A program made the translations under genes and the position numbers. Shown here piece by piece: positions 18,138 through 26,167 of a stretch of 46,998 nt of DNA (the stretch's first letter is position 1; every line of letters starts with the position of its first letter). Under the pieces are notes generated by a model. The model searched no databases, was not told where the DNA came from, and saw nothing but the letters and a program-made list of their open reading frames with translations. The stretch comes from Bacteroidales bacterium (GTDB taxonomy: Bacteria > Bacteroidota > Bacteroidia > Bacteroidales > JALTDM01), in NCBI GenBank assembly GCA_027074135.1, contig JALTDM010000260.1:1413-48410 (forward strand). The letters are read 5' to 3'.

Positions 18138-19449
18138 TATTTCTGGGAAATGTTTTTATTTTGGATTCATTCATTTTTCTTTGTTTGTATTTTCTGTAAA
18201 CATATTCAAGCAAGACTGCTGCTGTAAAAGTAATGATACTGGTTACAAATGCACCTTTATTTGTATTCCATTGATATACCAGAATGAAACAAAAGACGGC
18301 AATAAGTACAATCAAATTGAAAAGTATAAGTATTTTATTACCTCCGTAATTTTTATATAATTTTAGATGTGAAATTAAGACAAAAATATATATAGTGGTA
18401 AAAATTATGCTTGTGATTGAAGCTATTGCATTTAGGTCAAAAAATAATGCGAAAAATAAACCTAATCCTGCAGTAATATATAAACCTTCGATGGATTTGA
18501 ACCAAACTTTTCTTTCGAAAATTTCAGGCAATTCACCGTCTTTGGCAAGAGAATAAGCTACATTGGCACCTCCGAAAATAGTAGCATTAAGTGCTGAAGA
18601 TATGGAGAATAAAGCTCCTATGGAAATTAGCAAAAATCCGAAAATTCCCAGGAATGGTTTGGCTGCTATTGCCAATGCATTTTCTTCTGCTTTTATAATT
18701 TCAGGCAATGGTAAATTTCCTATGGTAACTAAAGAAATGAGAATATAAATAATCATAACAATGAAAATACTCCAATAAATTGCTCTCGGGATGTTTTTTT
18801 GCGGATTTTTTATGTTTTCGGATGCATTGGTAATAAGGCCAAATCCCATATATGATAAAAAGAAAATTACTGAAGCATTTAATAAACCTTTTAAATGAAT
18901 TGCATCAAAATCAGGTTTTATCAGTCCAGGTTTTATGTACATTATTCCGCCCAATATGAATACCAGCAAAATGGAAATTTTTATTAATACAATATAGAAT
19001 TCTGCTTTTCCAACGGCTTTACTGCCGAAAAAATTCAGAGCAGTAAAAAATCCTATGATACCTACTTCTACAATCCCAGTGTTTAGTGCTGTATTGCTTA
19101 TATGAATCAACGGCAACAAATAACCTGCAAATCCTTTGGCAAACAGTGCTATTGAAATAACATATGTGAACCACATTAGGATGCTTAATGCTCCTGTAAT
19201 GACTCCATCTCCCACTCCTTTGATTATGAATGCAATAGGTCCTGCATTTGAGATGATTCTACCGCCAAGATGAGCATATGAATAAGCGACAGCCAGTGCA
19301 TATATTCCTGACAAAATGAATGCTTCGGGTAAGTTGTGTCCGGCAATCTTAGCTCCTAATCCGAAAATAGAAAAAATACTTGCTCCTATCATTGTGCCTA
19401 CCGCCATAGATATTACTTCAACTAAACTGAGTTTTTTGGATTCTTTCAT
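18121..19449 (-). CDS. APC-superfamily amino acid/polyamine permease
   Basis: The protein (443 residues from the ATG at 19449) has about twelve membrane helices. Near the N-terminus it has the substrate-site glycines of the APC fold (AVGTMIGASIFSIFG, residues about 16-30), and it continues with AGPIAFIIKGVGDG. The substrate cannot be read from the sequence. Upstream in-frame ATGs exist at 19455 and 19467, but the latter falls within a TAnnTTTG promoter box (19465-19472). It is transcribed ahead of the radical SAM gene and overlaps it. Confidence 0.9.
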   Translation of the reverse strand: MKESKKLSLVEVISMAVGTMIGASIFSIFGLGAKIAGHNLPEAFILSGIYALAVAYSYAHLGGRIISNAGPIAFIIKGVGDGVITGALSILMWFTYVISIALFAKGFAGYLLPLIHISNTALNTGIVEVGIIGFFTALNFFGSKAVGKAEFYIVLIKISILLVFILGGIMYIKPGLIKPDFDAIHLKGLLNASVIFFLSYMGFGLITNASENIKNPQKNIPRAIYWSIFIVMIIYILISLVTIGNLPLPEIIKAEENALAIAAKPFLGIFGFLLISIGALFSISSALNATIFGGANVAYSLAKDGELPEIFERKVWFKSIEGLYITAGLGLFFALFFDLNAIASITSIIFTTIYIFVLISHLKLYKNYGGNKILILFNLIVLIAVFCFILVYQWNTNKGAFVTSIITFTAAVLLEYVYRKYKQRKMNESKIKTFPRNNENNR

Positions 19450-19464
19450 ATACATAATTTTTTG

Positions 19465-19472
19465 CAAAAATA
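19465..19472 (-). promoter_or_regulatory. Putative -7 box (TATTTTTG) of the permease-radical SAM operon
   Basis: On the minus strand TATTTTTG fits TAnnTTTG, 16 bases before the ATG at 19449. The era gene diverges from the same 94-base gap, with a weaker TATCTTAG match at 19515-19522 on the plus strand. Confidence 0.45.
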
Positions 19473-19543
19473 GTTTTTATTTTTCCTTAATCAGTGTTTT
19501 TTACTTAGAGTTTGTATCTTAGCAATTCAAATTAAAAGACAAA

Positions 19544-20446
19544 ATGGAAAATCAAGAAAAAATAAATTTTAAAGCAGGTTTTGTAAATATAATAGGCAAC
19601 CCGAATGTAGGGAAATCAACGCTTATGAACTCGTTTATGGGCACAAAGCTTTCCATAATTACGCCCAAAGTACAAACTACCCGCCACAGGATTCTGGGCA
19701 TACTGAACGGTGAAAATTATCAAATAGTGTTTTCTGACACTCCGGGCATACTTAACCCGAAATACGAGATGCAAAAGAGGATGCTAAATTATGTTTTTTC
19801 TGCAATAGAAGATGCCGACTTGTTGCTGTATCTAACTGATATAGAGGACATAAAAAAAGTAAATGAGGAAGTGATAAATAGAGTGAACAAATTGACAATA
19901 CCCGTGCTTCTGGTTATAAACAAGATTGATATTCACAAGCAAGCGGAAATTGAAGTTGCTGCCGAATTTTGGAAAAAGTTGCTGCCAAAAGCCGAGATAC
20001 ACAAAATTTCTGCATTGAGAGGTGACAATGTTTTTGAACTTATGGATAGGATAATAGAATTGCTACCTAATCATCCTCCATATTATGACGACACCGAGTC
20101 AATTTCTGACAAAACGGAGCGTTTTTTTGTATCTGAAATTATTCGTGAAAAGATTTTTTTGAATTACCGCCAAGAAATACCATATTCGGTAGATGTACAG
20201 ATTGAAGAGTTTAAAGAAAAAGAAGATATTACTGTAATACGTGCCATGATTTATGTAAACCACCGCACACAGAAAAGCATTCTCATTGGCAAAAACGGCG
20301 AAGCAATAAAAAAAGTAGGAATACAAGCCAGGAAGGAAATTGAAATGTTTCTGGGCAAAAAAGTGTTTTTGGAACTTCGCGTGAAAGTAAAAGAAAATTG
20401 GCGTAACGATCCGAATACGCTCAGAAGGTTCGGATATACGGATTAA
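19544..20446 (+). CDS. era: GTPase Era
   Basis: The 300-residue protein has the G1 motif GNPNVGKS (residues 18-25), G2/switch I with TTRHRI, G3 DTPG, G4 NKID and a C-terminal KH domain (about 205-295, with LIGKNGEAIKKVG). Era binds the 3' end of 16S rRNA and assists 30S maturation. It is monocistronic here and convergent with the DUF3298 gene, whose stop lies 8 bases beyond. Confidence 0.97.
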   Translation: MENQEKINFKAGFVNIIGNPNVGKSTLMNSFMGTKLSIITPKVQTTRHRILGILNGENYQIVFSDTPGILNPKYEMQKRMLNYVFSAIEDADLLLYLTDIEDIKKVNEEVINRVNKLTIPVLLVINKIDIHKQAEIEVAAEFWKKLLPKAEIHKISALRGDNVFELMDRIIELLPNHPPYYDDTESISDKTERFFVSEIIREKIFLNYRQEIPYSVDVQIEEFKEKEDITVIRAMIYVNHRTQKSILIGKNGEAIKKVGIQARKEIEMFLGKKVFLELRVKVKENWRNDPNTLRRFGYTD

Positions 20447-20454
20447 ACTGTTTG

Positions 20455-21507
20455 TTATTTGATTTTCATCACTTTGGCAAAAGATGGTTTGAAATATCTT
20501 TTAATTTCTTTGTAAGGTATTTTTATTTCTACAGGACCTGCTGCATATGGTGCAATATCATACACATTATAGAAAAAGTAAAAATATTTATTGTCAAAAT
20601 AGAAAACATTACTTATAAACATTTCAGTATAAACATTGTCATAATATCCTGACTTTTTTAATTTTTTGATTATTAGTTCTTTTATGCTTGTTGAATCTTT
20701 TTCATAAAATATATCGTTTAGTGTTATTTGTTTATTGTGTTGTTTATCAAAAACATATGAAATGGAATAATAGATACCGTGTGCCCCGCCGGTGTAAGAA
20801 CTGTTGTCTGACTCCATTATAATAAATCTGTTATTTTCATAAAATTTATTTACATCTGTTTCATACGAGTATGATGCCATGTATGTGTCATCAAGTATTT
20901 CATTCTTATCAAAAGTTCCCATAGTTTCGTAGTAATCAAAAATATTTAGATCTATATCTTTTTGTACTTTTTCGTCATTTGTCAAGTTAGGGAATCCAAA
21001 GATAGTGTCCATGATTACTTTACGAAGTGTTTTATTAACTTTGGGTAATAATATATGATAAAATAAGGAAATTCCTACGATGTCCGTATCAGAGTAAAGA
21101 GGTAAATACTTATTGTAATAATATACGGTATAGCCCGCACTGTCTTTTTTTTGAAAAGAGTTTTTTGCGGTTAAAATGAATTTTAAAGTTTTATTTCCGG
21201 ATGGTGTCTGCCAAGTTCCTGTGAATTTGTTGTTAATTATTTTGCCCGAGAAGTTTCCTGTGGCGGTACTGTCTTGAGTTTGTTCCGTTAATTTAATCTT
21301 GTTGTTTTCAAGTTGTCCTTTCAGTAACAATACTTGCCTTATTTTATTGTAAAAGTATTTCCCTTCAACACTATCATTGTCTATATCTAAGTACATAGTT
21401 ATTGGATATGTACTGATTTTACCCTCCAAATGCAAATGGCTGTGTGTAACATTTTGAGCGTGTGATAAATATGAGAGTAAAAATAACAAGGTGAAAAATT
21501 TTTTCAT
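20455..21507 (-). CDS. Exported protein with DUF3298 (RsiV-like) C-terminal domain
   Basis: The 350-residue protein starts with a signal peptide (MKKFFTLLFLLSYLSHA, cleavage before Gln18). The first part (about 25-115) looks like a small beta-rich domain (LHLEGKISTYPITMYLDID, GNFSGKIINNKFTGTW). The second half has SSYTGGAHGIYYSISYVFD and YAAGPVEIKIPYKEI, characteristic of the DUF4163/DUF3298 pair of RsiV and PdaC proteins, which can bind lysozyme or glycans. It starts 13 bases after the second GATC methylase, so it may be cotranscribed, but a role in restriction is not implied. Function unknown. Confidence 0.75.
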   Translation of the reverse strand: MKKFFTLLFLLSYLSHAQNVTHSHLHLEGKISTYPITMYLDIDNDSVEGKYFYNKIRQVLLLKGQLENNKIKLTEQTQDSTATGNFSGKIINNKFTGTWQTPSGNKTLKFILTAKNSFQKKDSAGYTVYYYNKYLPLYSDTDIVGISLFYHILLPKVNKTLRKVIMDTIFGFPNLTNDEKVQKDIDLNIFDYYETMGTFDKNEILDDTYMASYSYETDVNKFYENNRFIIMESDNSSYTGGAHGIYYSISYVFDKQHNKQITLNDIFYEKDSTSIKELIIKKLKKSGYYDNVYTEMFISNVFYFDNKYFYFFYNVYDIAPYAAGPVEIKIPYKEIKRYFKPSFAKVMKIK

Positions 21508-21520
21508 AGATGCTTTAATT

Positions 21521-22324
21521 TTAGATTTTTAATTTTTTTAAATATTTTTCAGCAATTTGTTGATTTTCAATCTCTTTTTTTCTGCATTTGCTTAAATCAA
21601 GAAATTCTTTTTTGATGTCTATTCCTACAAAATTTCTTTTTAGAAAATTTGCTGCAATTCCTGTCGTACTGCTTCCTGTAAACGGATCTAATATCCAATC
21701 TCCTTTTTTTGTAGATGCCTGTATTATTCTGGTAAGTACCAATAGAGGTTTTTGTGTCGGATGTTTACCACAAGATTTTTCCCACTTTGCGATGGCAGGC
21801 AAAGCCCAAACATCTTTCATTTGTTTGCCACCATTAATTTCTTTCATTAGTTCATAATTGAAATAATGGGGAATTTTTGCATTTTTTCTTGCCCAAATTA
21901 TTTGTTCTGTGGAATGAGTAAAATAACGACGGGAAAAATTTGGCGGAGGGTTTGTTTTTTGCCATGTAACTATGTTTAAAATTTTGAAATGAAGTTCCGT
22001 TAGTATTTGACCTATGCTGAAAATATTGTGCATTGTTCCGCTTATCCATATTGTGGCGTCTTCTTTCATTTTATCTCTAACAAGCCTCAGCCACCTTCTG
22101 TTGAAATCATTAAGGTATTCAAATCCTTTTGATTTATCCCATTCTCCTTTGTTTACACTTGTGATTTTTCCGTTTTTTATTGTTAGACCGTCATTTGATA
22201 GAAAGTAAGGCGGGTCGGCAAAAATCATATCAAATTTAAAATCAAACTTGGGTAATACCTCAAAAACATCACCGTGAATAAGTGTGAATGCCCTGTCTTT
22301 GGATTGAAAGTAGGGTTTAATCAT
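21521..22324 (-). CDS. GATC-type DNA adenine methyltransferase, second enzyme (DpnA-like)
   Basis: The 267-residue beta-class amino-methyltransferase has the catalytic DPPY at residues 37-40 before the SAM-binding motif DPFTGSSTTG at about 213-222. Between them lies a target-recognition stretch with TNPPPNFSRRYFTHSTEQIIWARK. This arrangement fits M2.DpnII/DpnA, which methylates adenine in GATC, including single-stranded DNA. It overlaps the endonuclease gene by 8 bases and is the last gene of the restriction-modification operon. Specificity is inferred from the neighbours. Confidence 0.85.
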   Translation of the reverse strand: MIKPYFQSKDRAFTLIHGDVFEVLPKFDFKFDMIFADPPYFLSNDGLTIKNGKITSVNKGEWDKSKGFEYLNDFNRRWLRLVRDKMKEDATIWISGTMHNIFSIGQILTELHFKILNIVTWQKTNPPPNFSRRYFTHSTEQIIWARKNAKIPHYFNYELMKEINGGKQMKDVWALPAIAKWEKSCGKHPTQKPLLVLTRIIQASTKKGDWILDPFTGSSTTGIAANFLKRNFVGIDIKKEFLDLSKCRKKEIENQQIAEKYLKKLKI

Positions 22325-23219
22325 TCGACAAAATTGTTTTTAGAATATCTTTTCTTAACATTTCCAAATTTAGCAAATAATCTGCTTTGTCAAAGTATTC
22401 TCTCAGAGGTTTTAATGTGGACTTCCAACCTGCGCCGTCGGTTATCCAAATAAATTCTATGTCTTGGTTATTCCAAAATTCATTCATCCGAATATATTCG
22501 GTTGCGGTTGATTTTAGTTTGGAACCTCCGCCGCCATAAAAATTAACTTCAATAAAGTAAAGTTTACCGTTTTTGTTTATTACGAAATCTATTATACGTG
22601 ATGATTTGTCAACTTTAACATCAATGTTACATGCTCGCTTAATTTTATTTGTCGTAGCTTGAGGTATGTATTCGTATCCTAATTCATTGCAAGTATTTCT
22701 TATAAATTCCTCAACGATTTTTTCCATCAAATACCCACCTCTGTTTTTTCTTCCGTTGCTGTCGAGTCCTACTTCTACACCTGTTGCATAATCAACCAGG
22801 TTTTTGATTTTTTTGTTTTCCAACAGTTCACCCAATCCACTTTTTAAAATGAAATCCGCAAATGTTTTTATTTCTTCTTTTTCATATGTTTTCTTGGAAA
22901 AATCAAATTTGTGGTAAATAAAGTTCCGTGTATCAATTAAAACTTCCAAAGATTTATCCCTTATGGCAAGTAATATGGGAATGGCTTTGATAACTTCAGG
23001 ATATTTTGATAATAATTCAACGGTTTCTTTGTGCAAATCTTTTTTACCTATAAGATAATTTAGCAAATTTAGTTCTTTTTCAATTGGTTCAATATTTTGC
23101 AAGACTTTTTCCCACTTAACAAAATAATCCCATTGAGTGATTTTTTCTTTAAATGTAGAAGTTATTTCATTAGATAATTCATCTTCCGATTTGTTTAGAA
23201 TTGAGCACAATTTTTTCAT
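22317..23219 (-). CDS. Type II restriction endonuclease, DpnII/MboI family (GATC)
   Basis: The 300-residue protein ends in a PD-(D/E)xK-type nuclease core: Asp211 (RIIDFVINKNG), then E224-V-N226 followed by the glycine-rich FYGGGGSKLKSTA, the hallmark of DpnII/MboI endonucleases, which cleave before unmethylated GATC. A conserved GRKNRGGYLMEKIVE region precedes it (about 156-170). The third core position is Asn rather than Lys, as I recall for this family. It sits between two GATC-type methylases, 3 bases after the first. No controller gene is present. Confidence 0.88.
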   Translation of the reverse strand: MKKLCSILNKSEDELSNEITSTFKEKITQWDYFVKWEKVLQNIEPIEKELNLLNYLIGKKDLHKETVELLSKYPEVIKAIPILLAIRDKSLEVLIDTRNFIYHKFDFSKKTYEKEEIKTFADFILKSGLGELLENKKIKNLVDYATGVEVGLDSNGRKNRGGYLMEKIVEEFIRNTCNELGYEYIPQATTNKIKRACNIDVKVDKSSRIIDFVINKNGKLYFIEVNFYGGGGSKLKSTATEYIRMNEFWNNQDIEFIWITDGAGWKSTLKPLREYFDKADYLLNLEMLRKDILKTILSND

Positions 23220-23222
23220 AAA

Positions 23223-24134
23223 TCATTGATTTGTAATTAGTAGTTCTGTTAATTCTCCTCTTTTTTCTGGATTTGAATTTATGTTTCTTCTTGCAAAAAC
23301 TCTCTTTATTTGAAACTCTCCATATAAATTCTCAAAAAAATTATCTTCGGGATTACCTTGTTTAGGATCGGAATTGCTCAAAATCCATTTATAGCCTGCA
23401 GAGTTTATTTTTTTGCAGAAATTTGCAAGCCTTATTTGTTCATTATCGTCAAAATCGTTTTGGTTGTAAGAATTGAAGCTTGATGTTTTATTTAACGGTC
23501 TGTAAGGCGGATCACAGTAAAATAAAGTGTTACCGCTTGCATAATTCAATGTTTCTTCAAAATCGCCGTTCAATATTGTTACATTTTGCAAAATACGGTT
23601 TACTGCCTTTAAGTTGTCCTCATCGCAAATCAAAGGAGTTTTGTAATTCCCAATCGGTACATTAAATTCATTCCTCTTGTTTACACGGTAAAGGCCGTTA
23701 AAACAAGTTCTGTTTAAAAAAATCAATAATGCAGCTTGTGTGGTTTTATCCGAACTTCTTTCATTGAATTGCTTTCTTTTTTTATAATAGTATTCTTTTT
23801 TTGCATCGGGGTAGTCTTTTAAAGAGTGATATTCTTTTTCCCATTCGCTTAAAATCAAAATAAGACCTTCAACATCGTTTTTTATTGTTTTGTATGTATT
23901 GGTAAGGTCTGTATTTATATCATTGATTATAACGTTTTTTATGTTGTTTTTGTATTTTTGCAACATCCTAAATAAAACTGCACCACCACCAACAAACGGT
24001 TCGATATAAGTAAACTGTGTTTGTTTGAAAACACTAGGGATAAGCTTATCTGTTTCGTGTAGTAATTGGGTTTTTCCTCCCGCCCATTTTATAAACGGTT
24101 TGGCAATAGCTTGTTTTACCTGCGTAACTTTCAT
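23223..24134 (-). CDS. Dam-family DNA adenine methyltransferase (GATC, M1 of the operon)
   Basis: The 303-residue alpha-class methylase has the Dam motifs KPFIKWAGGKTQLL (about 12-25), the SAM loop EPFVGGGAV (45-53) and the catalytic DPPY at 208-211 (FYCDPPY). It methylates N6 of adenine in GATC, protecting host DNA from the adjacent nuclease. It is the first gene of the operon; a possible -7 box lies at 24160-24167. Because it belongs to a restriction system it is unlikely to serve the mismatch-repair role of E. coli Dam. Confidence 0.9.
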   Translation of the reverse strand: MKVTQVKQAIAKPFIKWAGGKTQLLHETDKLIPSVFKQTQFTYIEPFVGGGAVLFRMLQKYKNNIKNVIINDINTDLTNTYKTIKNDVEGLILILSEWEKEYHSLKDYPDAKKEYYYKKRKQFNERSSDKTTQAALLIFLNRTCFNGLYRVNKRNEFNVPIGNYKTPLICDEDNLKAVNRILQNVTILNGDFEETLNYASGNTLFYCDPPYRPLNKTSSFNSYNQNDFDDNEQIRLANFCKKINSAGYKWILSNSDPKQGNPEDNFFENLYGEFQIKRVFARRNINSNPEKRGELTELLITNQ

Positions 24135-24152
24135 TGTAATTATATAAAACGA

Positions 24153-24168
24153 CTATTTACAAAAATAG
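24153..24168 (-). promoter_or_regulatory. Putative promoter and small palindrome upstream of the GATC operon
   Basis: TATTTTTG (24160-24167, minus) matches the TAnnTTTG -7 box 26 bases before the methylase ATG. It is embedded in the palindrome CTATTT-ACAA-AAATAG (24153-24168), which could be an operator. AT-rich palindromes of this size occur by chance, so this is tentative. Confidence 0.35.
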
Positions 24169-24211
24169 CCAAAAAAGATGTATAGTGTATGTATTATCCT
24201 GCTTATTTCAC

Positions 24212-26002
24212 CTAATCATTCAACTTTAGCACAGCTAAAAATGCTTGTTGCGGTACTTCTATTTTGCCGACTTGACGCATTTTCTTTTTACCTTTCTTTT
24301 GTTTTTCCAAGAGTTTGCGTTTACGGGAAATGTCGCCTCCGTAACATTTGGCAGTTACATCTTTCCTGTATGCTTTAATGGTTTCGCGTGCTATGATTTT
24401 GGCACCTATAGCGGCTTGAATGGCAATGTCAAATTGCTGGCGGGGAATGAGTTCTTTCAATTTTTTGCACATCTTTTTGCCGAACTGGTAAGCATTATCT
24501 TTGTGTATGAGTGCAGACAAAGCATCTACTTGCTGGCCGTTGAGCAAAATATCCAATTTTACCAAATCGGACGGCTTGTAACCTATGTGGTGGTAATCGA
24601 ACGAAGCATATCCGCGTGAAATACTTTTCAGTTTGTCGTAAAAGTCAAACACAATTTCGCTGACCGGCATTTCAAAATTCATTTCAATACGTGTGGGGGT
24701 AATGTAAGTTTGATTTACGAGTTTGCCACGCTTATCTATGCAGAGATTCATTATTGGTCCTATAAATTCGGCTTTGGTGATAATTTGTGCACTTATGTAC
24801 GGCTCTTCGATGTGGTCAATTTTGTTTTGTGGCGGAAGTTCGGACGGATTGTAAACATCTATTACTTCGCCGTTTTTCATATAAACCTTGTAAAGTACAT
24901 TCGGAACGGTGGTTATTACATCTACATTAAATTCCCTGTCGAGGCGTTCTTGTACTATTTCCATATGCAGTAGTCCGAGAAATCCGCACCTGAAACCGAA
25001 ACCGAGAGCAAGCGAGTTTTCCGGCTCAAATACTAACGAAGCATCATTGAGTTGCAGTTTTTCAAGCGAATCACGCAAAAGTTCGTAATCGTCACTGTCA
25101 ATAGGATAAATACCTGCAAAAACCATTGGCTTCACATTCTTAAATCCTTCTACAGGCTTGTCGCAAGGTCTTTCTACATGAGTTATTGTATCGCCGACCT
25201 TTACCTCACGTGAGTTTTTTATTCCCGAAACAATATAGCCTACATTACCGGCTGTTAATACTTCTGTAGGTTGATAATCCATTTTCAGCACGCCTATTTC
25301 TTCTGCATCGTATTCCCTGCCTGTGTGGAAGAATTTAACGCGATCTCCTTTTTTCAGTGTTCCGTTAAATATGCGGAAGTATGCAATTATACCTTTGTAC
25401 GGGTTAAAAAGCGAGTCGAAAATCAATGCTTGCAAGGGTGCTTCAGGGTCTCCTTCGGGTGCCGGAACTCTTTCCACTATTGATTCCAATATTTTGTCAA
25501 CGCCTTGTCCTGTTTTTGCGCTTGCTTCTATTATTTCGTCCCTGTCGCATCCGATAAGGTCAACGATTTGGTCTTTTACTTCTTCGGTCATTGCTTGCGG
25601 CAGGTCGATTTTGTTTACTACAGGGATAATTTCAAGGTTGTAGTCTATGGCTTGGTAGAGGTTTGCAATGGTTTGTGCCTGAATGCCTTGCGTTGCGTCA
25701 ACTACGAGGAGGGCTCCTTCGCATGCCGCAATTGCACGCGATACTTCATAACTGAAATCAACATGTCCCGGTGTGTCTATGAGGTTTAGCACATATTCTT
25801 TGTCATTGTGTTTGTAGTTCATTTGGATGGCGTGGCTTTTTATGGTAATGCCGCGTTCGCGTTCTATGTCCATATCGTCGAGCACTTGGTCAACAAGTTC
25901 GCGGTCGCTAACTGTGTTAGTTATCTGCAACATCCTGTCTGCCAGTGTGCTTTTACCGTGGTCTATGTGTGCTATTATACAGAAGTTTCTGATGTTTTCC
26001 AT
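24212..26002 (-). CDS. lepA: Elongation factor 4 (LepA)
   Basis: The protein is 596 residues from the ATG at 26002. It has the GTPase P-loop AHIDHGKST (residues 11-19), DTPGHVDF, NKIDLP, EF-G-like domains, and the LepA-specific C-terminal domain near residues 485-596 (KLLEKQKKGKKKMRQVG). LepA is a ribosomal GTPase acting in translation initiation or ribosome back-translocation. An upstream ATG at 26038 is unlikely because a perfect TATCTTTG promoter box (26028-26035) lies between the two. Confidence 0.97.
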   Translation of the reverse strand: MENIRNFCIIAHIDHGKSTLADRMLQITNTVSDRELVDQVLDDMDIERERGITIKSHAIQMNYKHNDKEYVLNLIDTPGHVDFSYEVSRAIAACEGALLVVDATQGIQAQTIANLYQAIDYNLEIIPVVNKIDLPQAMTEEVKDQIVDLIGCDRDEIIEASAKTGQGVDKILESIVERVPAPEGDPEAPLQALIFDSLFNPYKGIIAYFRIFNGTLKKGDRVKFFHTGREYDAEEIGVLKMDYQPTEVLTAGNVGYIVSGIKNSREVKVGDTITHVERPCDKPVEGFKNVKPMVFAGIYPIDSDDYELLRDSLEKLQLNDASLVFEPENSLALGFGFRCGFLGLLHMEIVQERLDREFNVDVITTVPNVLYKVYMKNGEVIDVYNPSELPPQNKIDHIEEPYISAQIITKAEFIGPIMNLCIDKRGKLVNQTYITPTRIEMNFEMPVSEIVFDFYDKLKSISRGYASFDYHHIGYKPSDLVKLDILLNGQQVDALSALIHKDNAYQFGKKMCKKLKELIPRQQFDIAIQAAIGAKIIARETIKAYRKDVTAKCYGGDISRKRKLLEKQKKGKKKMRQVGKIEVPQQAFLAVLKLND

Positions 26003-26027
26003 ATACGGATAAAATTCATTTGGTTTG

Positions 26028-26035
26028 CAAAGATA
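26028..26035 (-). promoter_or_regulatory. -7 box (TATCTTTG) of lepA
   Basis: The minus strand reads TATCTTTG, a perfect match to the Bacteroidetes TAnnTTTG box, with the lepA ATG 25 bases downstream of its end. This fixes the lepA start at 26002. Confidence 0.65.
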
Positions 26036-26067
26036 CAAATAATAGTTGGAATTTTTTATGTTACGTG

Positions 26068-26095
26068 TTTGGCGTGAAAATGCTTTTATGCCAAA
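26068..26095. promoter_or_regulatory. Imperfect palindrome between lepA and the flavoenzyme gene
   Basis: The arms TTTGGC (26068-26073) and GCCAAA (26090-26095) enclose further near-symmetric sequence (AAAA and TTTT around TGC). There is no adjacent T-run, so it is not a terminator; it may be an operator for the plus-strand flavoenzyme gene starting 73 bases away. Confidence 0.35.
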
Positions 26096-26167
26096 TTGTT
26101 ATAAGAAAATAGGATATTCAAAAAAAACTTGTAAATTAACACACAGAAAAAATTAAAAAAAATTGAT

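Noticed and set aside
21521..24134. Defence island beyond the restriction operon
   Set aside because: Flanking genes are era, lepA and a DUF3298 protein; I see no toxin, helicase, abortive-infection or mobile gene nearby.
24178..26077. Many long open frames opposite lepA
   Set aside because: lepA has full motif support over its whole length; the others are antisense frames with no domain and no promoter.
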